NCBI GenBank assembly: GCA_964035575.1
Contig: OZ037912.1
Location: 248,001-312,000 of the forward strand
Source: Rhynchopus sp. YZ270_cl-10
Lineage: Eukaryota; Euglenozoa; Diplonemea; Diplonemida; Diplonemidae
DNA: 64,000 nucleotides
Direction: 5' to 3'
The notes below the pieces were generated by a model, which saw only the letters and a program-made list of their open reading frames with translations, ran no database searches and was not told where the DNA came from. Position numbers and translations under genes: made by a program. Within the stretch, counting starts at the first letter, position 1. Every line of letters starts with the position of its first letter. Below are positions 44,566 through 53,769 of this stretch, piece by piece.

Positions 44566-45137
44566 TATCACCTCCCCCACCCCCCACCTCCACTTCAACC
44601 AAAACAGCAGTTCTATAGTCAACGTTACTCCCCCCACCTCTCTTCCCCGCACATAGGTGTCAGATCGCTGTCCTGGTGGATATGAATGCACTATGATTTT
44701 ATTTTTTTTTGAACAATTAATAACGTGTAGACACCTCGCTTTTCCTCGCCCTATCTCTCGTTTTTCGTGGATACCGACCGTTACGTTCTACTCCCGCCTT
44801 CACTCGCCAGGTAACGAAACGGGGATCATTGGATACCCAGGCTAGCTAGGCCGGGGCGAGATAGGTTTGGGGCAGACCCTTTTTTTTTCTTCTTTTTTGT
44901 GACTAAGCTGCATGAGCGTCTTAAGAATAAGCTCATAGCTTTCAGAAATGTCACCACCCCCCCTTCATCACGACACTCTGCATTCTCAACGTCAACCTTC
45001 TAGCATGTGATTTTTCTCTCTTTTTTTTCTCTTTTTTTTGTCAACCTCGAAATGGATTCCCCCCCACCCCTCCACTTTCTTCTTTTTAGCAAAAAAAAAA
45101 AAGTGGATAGGAGAGGGGAGCTGAAAGATGCAATTTT

Positions 45138-45243
45138 AGTACTGCATGACAATGAAGTGAATGGCTTGTTTTGTGGTTTTACCGTTGGAATGGCAATAGT
45201 AAAAAACCACAGGTCAGGTCATTTACTTCATCGTCGTGGTACT
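45138..45243. mobile_element. Foldback MITE, copy 2
   Basis: AGTACTGCATGACAATGAAG at the left pairs with CTTCATCGTCGTGGTACT at the right; TGTGGTTTTACC pairs with the inner right arm. Related to 32606-32716. Confidence 0.8.
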
Positions 45244-45421
45244 ACTGTCAACCCCACCCCACCTTTCTACCTTCGCCTGATTTCCATCTTGTTTATTTTT
45301 AAAAAAAAAGTGTGTTTTTTTGTTGATAAAAGGTGCGACATATCTGAGGAGAGGTTGGTTTGGTGGGTGGGTTGCTTTTTTTTAAAGAAAAGTCTTTTTT
45401 TCCTTTTTTATTTTTTTTAAA

Positions 45422-45456
45422 GATGTGTGCACGAGAGGCACATTTATCTTACAACT
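45422..45456 (+). repeat. Hairpin module A copy
   Basis: ATGTG and CACAT pair around TGCACGAGAGG, then TTATCTTACAACT. Confidence 0.75.
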
Positions 45457-45997
45457 TGCGTTTTTTTTTTCACATTCTGCACCTCAAAATGAGAACAGAA
45501 ATGGAAATCACAAAAAAAAATTTTTAAAGAAGAAACAAGCGTGAATATCGCACACGGCACTGCACGTTATCATTTTTTTTTTGTTTTTTTTGTTTTTTCA
45601 AAAAAAAACAAAAAAAAATGGCGATTAGCATTTTATAGACACATTCTTTGAATATGTTTACGCTCATGCAAATCAAGACTTCAGCAAACAGCAAAGGGAA
45701 AAAGAAAAAAAAAGGGGGGTGAAAGTCAAATGTACACATGCCCCCACCCCCCATTCCACCCTATCTCTCTCTCTCTCTCTCTCTCCCCTCTCCGGAAAAA
45801 AAAAGAAAAAAAAAAAAAAAAAGCGAAAACCAACTCCCATTTTCTCTCTCTCTCCTCCTCCTCACCCCCCGCACTTTCAAAACAAACGAAAGACATTTTC
45901 AAACCCCCTCCCCCTCCCCCCCCCATTACCCTCAAAATTAAGTACCCAAGGAACACTGTACTCAGTTCCATTCTAAAAACCCCATTTTTTTTCAAAT

Positions 45998-46492
45998 ATG
46001 CTAAGCTTTGAGGCGTTTGAGGGTATGTCCTTTTCGGATGCACGTGGACATGTTCAGGGGCCGATTACACAGCATACTGGTCAGGGTTCTTCCTCTGGAC
46101 AGCGTCAGGGTCAGATGCGGGATATGCCACAGATGGGGAACAGCCATCATCACCATCACCACCATCCCGGAATGCTGCTTGGAATGATGCTTCAGGGGGC
46201 GCATTTTGCACGACCACAGTCGCGTGGCATGTCGTACGACGAAATGCTGCGTCTAGATGAACAAAACGTCAAGATCGGCGTCACCCCCGAACAGTACAGA
46301 CGCAACGTCAAACACCGCAAAGCTGCCCCCCAAGACTGCTCTGGGGCAGATCCTATCTCGCAAGAGGACTTCGAAAGAGGTGAAATGGTGGCAGAAATAC
46401 GCAAATGCAAACACATCTTCAAACCAGCAGGGCTGCAACAATGGTTTAAGAAAGAACATCTCTGCCCCGTCTGTAGAGTGGACATAAGATAA
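45998..46492 (+). CDS. RING-like zinc-finger protein
   Basis: 164 residues from an ATG preceded by a short A/T leader. Residues 1-80 are low-complexity (G, Q, M) with a run of seven histidines near residue 50. The C-terminus (residues 114-164) follows a RING pattern: DPISQEDFERGEMVAEIRKC, then C137-K-H139-x-F, W149, and C156-P-V-C159-R-x-D-I-R at the very end. This matches a common protist/plant RING subfamily, but the usual first cysteine pair (CPI at the start) is replaced by one cysteine (C114) and an aspartate (D118). Zinc site 1 is therefore incomplete. A ubiquitin-ligase role is possible but the missing pair makes it uncertain. An upstream exon could exist; none is visible. Minus-strand frames here are shadows. 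Confidence 0.75.
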   Translation: MLSFEAFEGMSFSDARGHVQGPITQHTGQGSSSGQRQGQMRDMPQMGNSHHHHHHHPGMLLGMMLQGAHFARPQSRGMSYDEMLRLDEQNVKIGVTPEQYRRNVKHRKAAPQDCSGADPISQEDFERGEMVAEIRKCKHIFKPAGLQQWFKKEHLCPVCRVDIR

Positions 46493-46797
46493 ATGAATTT
46501 TGTAGAGTGAATCATTTAAAGGCGATTAAACAGGGTGGCTTAGGTAATATCGTAAAGCTATGCGGCTTAAGGGTTAAACTATGTCAGGAGGGGCGAATAA
46601 TGTCTGTACTTTTCGCATGGGAAAAGGAAAAGAAAAGAAAAAAGGAATCAACCCAAACCTGTTCAGCTTCAGGAGTCGCCATCCTGAGTTCTAGTGATCC
46701 CCGTTGACTGATGAGCGGAAGCGGGAGGAAGACGTCTCAGCAGTTTTTCACGAAATGTGAACAAGGGGGGGGTCCTTGAAGGGGGGGAGGGTGGGTC

Positions 46798-46852
46798 ACG
46801 TGGACTTACTCGTACGCGGGGATACACATTGTCATAGTTTTCAAAAAAAAAA
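46798..46852 (+). repeat. Hairpin module D copy
   Basis: ACGTGGACTTACTCGTACG, CGGGGATACACATTGTCATA, GTTTTCAAAAAAA. Confidence 0.65.
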
Positions 46853-46904
46853 AAAGGGAAGGGGTGGTCTTCTCGGACAGTGCGTTGGGTGCACAAAGCA
46901 GTAG

Positions 46905-46975
46905 TTGCAGGGAGAGCGTGGTTGGTGGGTCCCACTCCGTCACACCAAGGTACACTGTCACGAGAGGGCTTTGTA
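46905..46975 (+). repeat. Module E copy (diverged 5' part)
   Basis: GCGTGGTTGGTGGGTCCCAC, then CACACCAAGGTACACTGTC and ACGAGAGGGCTTTGTA. Confidence 0.65.
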
Positions 46976-47225
46976 AAAGCTCATTCGTTTTCTCTTTTCA
47001 TTTAAGCGTCCCCAAAATTTAGTTTCCCATTAGCCTCATTATCTTTTTGTGACATGAATCAATCTTACAAACTTTCCATTTTTTCCCCTTTTCTCCTACT
47101 CTTTTTTCCCTCATATTTTTTGCTATGGCTCTAGGTCATTTTACCAATCCTTTTTTAAAATGACCAAAAACTAGATTTAGTTTAACATTGTAAAACAAAT
47201 ATGTTTTGCTAAGATTATTTCTTTA

Positions 47226-47260
47226 TGTCTGCTGTACGGAGACACATCCATTCATTTTTT
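47226..47260 (+). repeat. Hairpin module A copy (diverged)
   Basis: TGTCT and AGACA pair around GCTGTACGG, followed by CATCCATTCATTTT. Confidence 0.5.
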
Positions 47261-47672
47261 TTCTCTTTTTTTTTTTTAAACCTGTGATGTCATGTGGGTG
47301 GAGGGAGGGGAAGGGAGGGGATGGGGGGGTGGGAAAATCACTCTATGAATCACTCTGTGGAGTGAGGGGAGCGACGCAGGCTAACGGCGTTGACTTCCCC
47401 CTCCCTCCACCCCATTCAGACGGGGTTATTTTTCCTTCAATGTTTTCATTGTCAACCGTGTTGTGTTGTGACAGTTGGAAGGTATTGTAGTGGTTGGCTG
47501 TACTATGATAACCTCTCATCATGTACCATAATACATCACAACACAGCTGTAGTGTGAATGTGTATTGTATTATTTCTCCCCCTTTCTCCCCCTAGTGGTT
47601 GGCTGTACTGTGATAGCTGCCTATAATAATACATAGTGTACATCACAATACAGCTGTATTGTGAATGTACTA

Positions 47673-48220
47673 CAATTGGACAAGAAACTTGGCGATCAAA
47701 TAACTTGGCGACCAAACCATATTGCATGGATGTCCAAAGTACTTGAAGTACTTTTTTCGGATTTTTTATGGTACTTGAAGTACTTGACCCCCCTTTTTTT
47801 TCCTCTCAAAATGACAGTCAAGTACTTGAAGATTGATCAAGTACTTGACAGAAATCAAGTACTTGATACCCTATTTTTTTTTCTCGTACTTTTTTTACTT
47901 TTTTACCCTCTGGCAGAGTCTGTCAAGTACTTGTTTTCGCAAAAAAACGTCAAGTACTTGATCAAGTACCCACTTTTTTTTTGTACTTGATCAAGTACTT
48001 GACGTTTTTTTTGTGAAAAAAGTACTTGACAGAGGGAGAACAAGTAAAAAAGTACTAGAAAAAAAAATAGGGTGTCAAGTACTTGAAGTATCAAGTATTG
48101 GATTTTTTGGGGGATCAAGTACTTGATATACTTCAAGTACTTTGGACATCCATGATATTGGCGGATTTGGGGGGTTTTCTTGCGGCGACTTTTTAGTCGC
48201 CAATAATACTTGCCCAACTG
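47673..48220. mobile_element. TA-flanked element nested in the MITE
   Basis: Left end CAATTGGACAAGAAACTTGG then CGAT; right end complement reads CAGTTGGGCAAG...TTGGCGACT. TA lies at 47671-47672 and 48221-48222. Comparison with the uninterrupted MITE at 44445 shows the break point. No transposase inside; instead it contains a further foldback element. Confidence 0.78.
47725..48154. mobile_element. Foldback element of CAAGTACTTG palindromes
   Basis: Ends CATGGATGTCCAAAGTACTT and its complement AAGTACTTTGGACATCCATG; flanked by ATATTG at 47719-47724 and 48155-48160, a perfect 6-bp duplication. The interior contains over a dozen CAAGTACTTG palindromes or close variants. Same architecture as 28409-31843: CAT/ATG termini, 6-bp duplication, arrays of short palindromes. 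Noncoding. Confidence 0.85.
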
Positions 48221-48264
48221 TATGTAGTATGATGAGCAGTTATCACAATACAGCCATCACTAGG

Positions 48265-48432
48265 CATACCCCGAAGGCGGATTCGCCCTTTTTCTTCATA
48301 TGGGACCATTTTTGTTGATCCCTCACCATATACTATCAATTTATTGATTGCATATGATGAAAATACTTCTATATTCGCCCTATATTCGGATCCGAATGTA
48401 TAGGATGGATACGTATTCGCCTTCGGGGTATG
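48265..48432. mobile_element. Inverted-repeat element (CATACCCCGAAGGCG)
   Basis: CATACCCCGAAGGCG at the left and CGCCTTCGGGGTATG at the right are perfect complements, 168 bp overall. It begins CAT and ends ATG like the foldback elements, but no clean target duplication is visible (ACTAGG against AGTAAG). Confidence 0.75.
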
Positions 48433-48998
48433 AGTAAGGGGTAGCGTCGCCGTGCTACACATTTCTGTAGATTACTCAAACCAGACTTCTTAAACCAGTG
48501 CGCTGTGTGCTAAGATTTTTTTTTTTGTTGTTAACCCACCCCAACACCTCCCACCCCCTCTGGCATTGTCCTGGAAGGCCGGGTGGGAGGGTAGAGGGCT
48601 TTTTCTTCTCGCCCCTTTCTAACTTTCTACTTGAAACTTGAAACTCTTGTTTTTTTTTTTTTGGATTGAAATTTTGTTTTTTTTTCCCATTTTGATAATT
48701 GTGTTTTTTTAAGTAACCATTGAGTCTCCTGCTCTGCAAAAGTTTACTCCTAGTTTTTTTGCTCTCTGTTGCGGATTCGATGAAAGAAAAAAAAGAAACC
48801 ACGGCCACTGCCTCATGGCAGTGGTCGATAATCAAGAAAAAATTTTCCCCCAGTAATTTTCGGTAGCCTATAGTAAGGCCGCTTTATGTTGTGCATGCAT
48901 CCGGGGCTGGTTGTATCGTGGGATCAGTCGGAGGTGTGCCTGCATCAATAATTTCCATTTTTTTTTATGCACAATGTTTTTACTCACCCCCCCCCTTA

Positions 48999-49540
48999 GG
49001 GGCGTCAGCCTAGGGGGTTTTTCTGTCACAAAACCATTTTTTTGAGTTTTAGGTTAAGAAATCCACTAAAATAGTCGTATTTGGCCCCAAAACCACCTCC
49101 CGATCACAAAAATATGTCAATAAAACCACAGACGACCTTGACAGAGGCTTTGTTACCAAAAAAAATTGGGGTTTTTCTGAAAAAAACACCCTAAAACCAC
49201 GTAACGCTCGCGTAACGACTATTTACCGATTTTCGGACCCTTTTTGAAATATGGCTCTAAGTTCCACCAAGTCCCTCTAAACACCCCAAAACCGCCTGGG
49301 TACCCCTCGAGATAGGTTCTGGGGTGAAAATATGTGGCTTTGGGGACTTATAAAAACACCGATTTTTTTGGGTAACAAAGCCTCTGTTAAGGTCGTCTGT
49401 GGTTTTATTGACATATTTTTGTGATCGGGAGGTGGTTTTGGGGCCAAATACGACTATTTTAGTGGATTTCTTAACCTAAAACTCAAAAAAATGGTTTTGT
49501 GACAAGGTTTCTTAAGGATTTCCTTAAGGGCTGACGCCCC
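48999..49540. mobile_element. Long-TIR MITE with TA duplication
   Basis: GGGGCGTCAGCC and GGCTGACGCCCC at the ends, with TA at 48997-48998 and 49541-49542. Inverted repeats extend roughly 140 bp inward: CACAAAACCATTTTTTTGAG, GGCCCCAAAACCACCTCCCG and ACGACCTTGACAGAGGCTTT all recur as complements on the right. The 540-bp element has no gene. Confidence 0.88.
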
Positions 49541-49614
49541 TACACCCCCCCCTTCCCTGCGAAAATAGCACCTCTCATTTTTTTTAAAAAAACTGGCTAC
49601 TTTTTGTTGACCTA

Positions 49615-49721
49615 CAGTGGTTAAACAAAGTTTACGCCTAAACTAAAGGCGGAATTGAAATCGATGGCGGAAATTACTTTAGGTGGAATTTTTCTTCAGG
49701 CGGAACTTTGTTTAACCACTG
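49615..49721. mobile_element. 107-bp mariner-type MITE, copy 1
   Basis: CAGTGGTTAAACAAAGTT at the left, AACTTTGTTTAACCACTG at the right, TA on both sides (49613-49614, 49722-49723). A nearly identical copy in the opposite orientation lies at 54089. Confidence 0.93.
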
Positions 49722-49950
49722 TATAACCAAAAATTTTATGCACAATATGAGGCTCTCGGGCCTCCTTCCTCTCTCTTTTTGTTAAAAAGGCCACCAAGCT
49801 ATTTTTTAAAAAATTACTTGATGCTCGCCCTGGCGGTATGTGTTGTTCTGTGTGGGCTAGCCGGGTCTTACCCCCCCTTTTTGTTTTGCATTTTTATTTT
49901 TACCAAAGGGTACTACAAGCATCCTGTGAGATTTCCTCCCCTTTTGTTTT

Positions 49951-49985
49951 CTCACTTTATTTGAAAAGAAAGTGTATGAAATAAC
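49951..49985 (+). repeat. Hairpin module F copy
   Basis: CACTTT and AAAGTG pair (C-G replacing the T-A of other copies), followed by TATGAAATAACC. Confidence 0.55.
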
Positions 49986-50153
49986 CTTTGCCACAAAACA
50001 ATATCGGACTGTACTTAAGTTGAGACTTTTTTTTAAAGCATTTGGCCAACTTGGTACTTTGTATGTTCAGTACTTTTTTTTGTTGTATACTGTAACCTTT
50101 TCACATCCCGCAAGGGGATGGTGGGGAGGAGTGTGTTCAGTTTTTTATGTAAG

Positions 50154-50198
50154 GTGACTAAACACGAGAGGCTTAGGGTCATCTTATAAAATTTTCTG
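50154..50198 (+). repeat. Hairpin module A copy
   Basis: GTGACTAA and TTA-GG-GTCAT pair around ACACGAGAGGC, then CTTATAAAATTTTCTG. Followed by a GTCTC-TGTC-GAGAC hairpin. Confidence 0.78.
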
Positions 50199-50275
50199 TT
50201 CTTTGTCTCTGTCGAGACATAGGTTTGTCTCTTTCTTTCTTTGTTGATAAACCAACTAGTTGTCAATTCTAAAAA

Positions 50276-50393
50276 GATTGGAGGCAGAGCGCTGCAGGGA
50301 AAACAAAACGGATTGGAAAAAAAAAAGACAGAAGCTTGCTTGTTTTCTTTGAGTACTCAATTAACCATGACAACCATACTTCAGTTTAACACG
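50276..50393 (+). repeat. Two-copy dispersed repeat, second copy
   Basis: GATTGGAGGCAGAGCGCTGC, AAACAAAACGGATTGG, then CTCAATTAACCATGACAACC and ATACTTCAGTTTAACAC, as at 26440. Confidence 0.7.
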
Positions 50394-50933
50394 GTTTTTT
50401 TTGGTGTTCAAAACCACTCTTAAGGATTTAACGTTACGTTGATCCCCCATCCCCCAGTGTTGCGAGTCCGAGTTTAAAACGAAATATTTCAAATGTTTTA
50501 ACCCTGTTCACCCCAAGCCATATTTTCAAGCCACTTGAGGTTTCCCCCAAAACTCAAAAGTGGTCCAAAACACGGCTCGGGGGATAAAGGGTTCAAACGT
50601 TTCAAACGGTTTTAAACCCCAAACTCACAACACTGCTTCCCCCCTCCCCCACACTACGACACTTATCATGACATGACAAGCACAACGCGCTTACGATAAC
50701 TGCTTTGTCAAGTGTACTTGTCAAGTCATGGCAAATGCCGTCGTGCACTTTTTTTTTTTTTTTGCTAACCCTTGAGCTCACCGCAACTCTCGTTGCGTTC
50801 AACACCGAACCGTCAATAACGAACTCCCCACGCACACCTCTCTCCCCCTTTTTTAACAACACCGCAACCCAATCTTCCTCACACCCCCCCTTATCCCCAC
50901 GACCCCCAACAATCCAGTACCCCCCTCTACACT

Positions 50934-51848
50934 ATGTCCTCTCACCTCCGCTACGCCCTGCTGTCTCTTTACCTTCATGTTGTGTGCTCACAGTCGGGCA
51001 CTTCCACCGGTGGAGTTCCGGATGCACCTGGATCTGTGCAGATGGGTGTTTCGTCACGCTCTGATTGTGGTTCCTTAAGGATTTCATATACCATGGCGAT
51101 TGCGGATGGGGTGTGCAGGCAGGTTTCGATCCTGCCTAGCTCGACTGAGGTGTTGTACGGTGCTGCGTTGTGTGATTCCAGCGCGGGGCGGGTTTATGTA
51201 CGCGCCCCCTTCGCCACGTCTGAGGAATGCGTTCTTGCGGTCGGCGCGAAGGACCAGCTCATCCAGGACCCCTACACTGTGGTCTTCGGCCTGTCCACCT
51301 CCTCCGCTGTCCTGCAGTGTGTCGCCTCGCAGCAGGGCTCTGTAGTGGAATACTATCAGCTCTCCACACAGTGTATTACGATCTCAGGGGGTTCAGGAAG
51401 CGTTCCTGGAAGGGAGAGCAAAACGGTGACGCCGAGGGCGTACACAAACAGTCCGTTCGTGATGGCGCTGCTGGAGCAGGAGGAAGGGGATGATGGGGTG
51501 CCTGGGTGGATGGTGGTGGTGTTGACGGTGCTGTTGATTGCCTTGACGGTGGTATGCGTTGTGTTCATCCTGAGAAAGGCGAGGGTGGTGTCGCTTCCTG
51601 AAGCAGACGACGAAGACGCGCCTGCGGCAGTCAAAGCAATGCCAGACGACCACCTCGTACCCGTAGACTTCTCGGCACGTCCAGCCGGACCACCTACCCA
51701 CGCTATGCACGAGCTCAACGCAAACTCCGTCGTCAACCCCTCAATCTACAACAAAGCCTCGCAGTTTGGAACCCCCCAGCAAGCGCTGTATCAAGAAAAC
51801 GGCAGTCCCTTGACCATGGGGAATCCGATACAGAACACCTTTCATTAA
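50934..51848 (+). CDS. Type I single-pass membrane protein, unknown family
   Basis: 304 residues from the ATG at 50934. Residues 1-18 (MSSHLRYALLSLYLHVVC) form a signal peptide. The exposed part, about 20-188, carries six cysteines (45, 61, 80, 99, 129, 147), an even number suggesting three disulfides. Residues 191-213 (GWMVVVLTVLLIALTVVCVV) are a membrane helix followed by FILRKAR, placing an approximately 90-residue tail in the cytosol with an acidic patch (PEADDEDAP). I do not recognise the ectodomain. Single exon, GC-rich coding, plus strand; the next gene starts 353 bp downstream. A surface or endomembrane receptor-like role is only a guess from topology. Confidence 0.78.
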   Translation: MSSHLRYALLSLYLHVVCSQSGTSTGGVPDAPGSVQMGVSSRSDCGSLRISYTMAIADGVCRQVSILPSSTEVLYGAALCDSSAGRVYVRAPFATSEECVLAVGAKDQLIQDPYTVVFGLSTSSAVLQCVASQQGSVVEYYQLSTQCITISGGSGSVPGRESKTVTPRAYTNSPFVMALLEQEEGDDGVPGWMVVVLTVLLIALTVVCVVFILRKARVVSLPEADDEDAPAAVKAMPDDHLVPVDFSARPAGPPTHAMHELNANSVVNPSIYNKASQFGTPQQALYQENGSPLTMGNPIQNTFH

Positions 51849-52082
51849 AACAGAGTGTTGAAGATGCCCGATTTTCCCCTATATAGAGCTTGAGGTCCCC
51901 TTCCTAGATTCATGATGTATAGACGTATTTAGATAACTCCCCCTCTCCAACCTTCCTCAACCCTGTGTTACAAAAGTTAAGTTCCGTTTTGTAAGTTTTT
52001 TTTTTTGTAAATACTTATCTGCCCCCTATTCCCTCCTTCCCATCCAACACACCCTCTGCCTTCCCACAGATTTATTTCACAC

Positions 52083-52123
52083 GTGTATTCCGAGAGGCTT
52101 AGGGTCATTTTCTAAACTTTTCT
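52083..52123 (+). repeat. Hairpin module A copy, 79 bp before next ATG
   Basis: GTGTATTCCGAGAGGCTTAG, GGTCATTTTCTAAACTTTTC. The 3' half matches other copies; the 5' stem is diverged. Confidence 0.55.
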
Positions 52124-52201
52124 TTTATATCCACATCTCTCTTTTGCCCTCTCGCTCTCTCTTTTGTTTCCCTTCCCACCTCCGTCTTAGCATTGGGGTG
52201 G

Positions 52202-53203
52202 ATGGGGAGTGATCTTTTGCCATCCGCATGCGAAGAGTTAAATGCAGTAGTTTATCAGGTAGGACAGGTACATTCTTGGGACGAGCCCGACCGCATTGCG
52301 GTTCTGCACAAGCTCCGCGCGATTGGTGTGACCGACGTCGATAAATTCCGCACCATGGTATACTCAAGCGAGATCAACTCCGCCTTTCGACAGCTGGGGT
52401 TCAAAACCTTGAATAACGACACCTTCATCACCCTCCGCAGTGCATTAGACACGAACACCACACATTCGGAGGAGTTGTACGCTCCCGAGAACACCCCACC
52501 CGCTTCATTTTCCCCCCCTTCATCTCTGCCGGACACTTCATCTGGGGAAAGCACATCGACAGAATGTGGGTCCCCACAGTACACATGTGAAGGCGTTGTG
52601 GAGAGCGACGAAGAGGACAATGCAGGCAGAGGACACGAGGAGGAGAGTGAGGTGCAGGACAACCGCCACAGCCTTGCGAATGTGGTGTTGCCTGACTACC
52701 TGCGTCTCCCGGTTATTGACAAGCCTGCGGTGTGGCATGTGGTTGACATCCCGCTCTCTATGTTATTCTTCTATCAAACCACCGTCACAAAGGCGTTCTC
52801 CTGCGGGAAGCTCCTACAGTTTACAATCGACCAGCTGCGTTCGGGGGAGAGATCGCCCACCTCGCTCCCCTTAATGCACGTTGTCGTGATGCGTGGTAAG
52901 TTATACAGCATGGGCACACGGCGTCTCACCTGTTTCCACCACGTCTGGGGAAGATCGGACCCAGATAAACTCATTCCCGTGTTAATGTGTGGCAAACGAT
53001 GTGCGGGAAACCAAGCAAACCATGAAGGTACCAAAATGCAGTTGTTCTCATCGGCGAAGCTCGATGGTGTGCAGTGTTCGTCCGTTGTACGCACGCTGCC
53101 GCTCAAGATGACCACAGTGGCGCAGCTCATGGAGAAATACAACAGAAATGTGCTTCCCATTGAGCACAACGGTAATTTTATGCACCCCTTATTTCAGGAT
53201 TGA
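52202..53203 (+). CDS. Protein with ParB/sulfiredoxin-like RRL domain
   Basis: 333 residues from the ATG at 52202 (MGSDLLPSACEELNAVV). Just upstream a pyrimidine-rich tract ending TCTTAG (52190) could be a splice acceptor, so an earlier exon is possible. Residues 22-85 form a helical domain (WDEPDRIAVLHKLRAIGVTD, INSAFRQLGFKTLNNDTF) of unknown type. A disordered acidic, S/T/P-rich linker follows (about 90-155). The C-terminal half has VVDIPLSMLFFYQTTVTKAF, TIDQLRSGERSPTSLPLMHV and RGKLYSMGTRRLTCF. From memory these match the ParB-N/sulfiredoxin-like domain seen in many eukaryotic proteins with a (DN)RRL motif, here GTRRL. Biochemical function of such eukaryotic members is not established. Intact, single exon. 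Confidence 0.75.
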   Translation: MGSDLLPSACEELNAVVYQVGQVHSWDEPDRIAVLHKLRAIGVTDVDKFRTMVYSSEINSAFRQLGFKTLNNDTFITLRSALDTNTTHSEELYAPENTPPASFSPPSSLPDTSSGESTSTECGSPQYTCEGVVESDEEDNAGRGHEEESEVQDNRHSLANVVLPDYLRLPVIDKPAVWHVVDIPLSMLFFYQTTVTKAFSCGKLLQFTIDQLRSGERSPTSLPLMHVVVMRGKLYSMGTRRLTCFHHVWGRSDPDKLIPVLMCGKRCAGNQANHEGTKMQLFSSAKLDGVQCSSVVRTLPLKMTTVAQLMEKYNRNVLPIEHNGNFMHPLFQD

Positions 53204-53267
53204 TCAAAGTAGTGAGCAGGAGGCTTAGAACAGATGATAGAGCGGAATAGGGGGGGTTTTTTTAAAT

Positions 53268-53316
53268 AGTGGAGTTCATCCTCGGGTGTCTACACTAATA
53301 CAACCAAGTTTTCAAA
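53268..53316 (+). repeat. Module C copy (followed by module B)
   Basis: AGTGGAGTTCATCCTCGGGT, GTCTACACTAATACAACCAA, GTTTTCAAA, then an A-rich tail leading into module B. Confidence 0.75.
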
Positions 53317-53340
53317 AAAAGAAAAAAAAAAAAACCTTCG

Positions 53341-53390
53341 CGCCTTCGGGCGACATTGAGTAAGCAGGTGATTGTCGACACAACAAAAAA
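53341..53390 (+). repeat. Hairpin module B copy
   Basis: CGCC-TTCG-GGCG stem, GACATTGAGTAA, no variable hairpin, then GTGATTGTCGACACAACAAA. The stem is CGCC/GGCG instead of GGC/GCC, again paired. A second 3' half (GTGATTGTCGAACAAAAAAG) follows at 53413. Confidence 0.75.
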
Positions 53391-53735
53391 CGTTGTTCCG
53401 TTTTTGAGCGAAGTGATTGTCGAACAAAAAAGAAAAGAAAAAAAGGGTTCGACCAGGGTTGTTCTAAGTGTTATTATTTCTTCTTCTTCTTTTTTTTTTT
53501 GAGACAACTGCCTTGCAAAGGTTGTAGGGGAGGAAATGAAAACGTATCTGAGTGTGCCCGAATTTTTGGTGAGAGCGATGTAAACACGACACAACTTATC
53601 CACAGAAAAGTTTATGATTTTGTCTCTACACACTCCACAAAAACCCGGTGCGATTAACGAAAAATTCTTTTTCTGATTTCGTTTCTGTCTTTCTCAGACT
53701 AGCTTAAACTCAGATGTCAGTTTTTATTTGTACAC

Positions 53736-53769
53736 TGTACACTGTCACGAGAGGGCTTTGTATTTCAAC
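53736..53769 (+). repeat. Module E, 3' part
   Basis: GTACACTGTCACGAGAGGGC and TTTGTATTTCAAC. Confidence 0.65.

Larger units (their letters stand above)
36048..45997. other. 10-kb gene-free mosaic of repeats
   Basis: No frame here shows a domain or convincing codon use; most open frames are F/K/S-rich translations of homopolymers. The stretch holds hairpin modules A to F, two foldback or palindromic MITEs, and the tyrosine-recombinase-like locus at 42.3-44.1 kb. A possible tiny exon (PEQRERFAM) between an acceptor near 36453 and a GTATGT donor near 36479 cannot be tied to a gene. Confidence 0.6.
47487..48260. mobile_element. Two TA MITEs, the second split by a nested insertion
   Basis: A truncated copy of the GTGGTTGGCTGTACT MITE begins at about 47489. 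A second copy starts at 47595 after TA and, after interruption at 47671-48222, ends ATCACAATACAGCCATCAC at 48260 before TA. The leader CCCTTTCTCCCCCTA before this copy also precedes the 44445 copy, so a slightly larger segment was duplicated. Confidence 0.8.
46493..50933. other. Gene-free stretch dense in MITEs
   Basis: Between the RING-like gene and the membrane-protein gene no coding region is supported. The interval holds hairpin modules A, D, E and F and at least six inverted-repeat elements listed separately. Confidence 0.6.

Noticed and set aside
45726-46043. Frames over the CT/GA microsatellite
   Set aside because: Low-complexity translation of (CT)n and purine tracts.
48265-48432. 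Third member of the CAT/ATG 6-bp foldback class
   Set aside because: Ends fit, but the flanks (ACTAGG and AGTAAG) do not form a clean duplication and no palindrome array is present.
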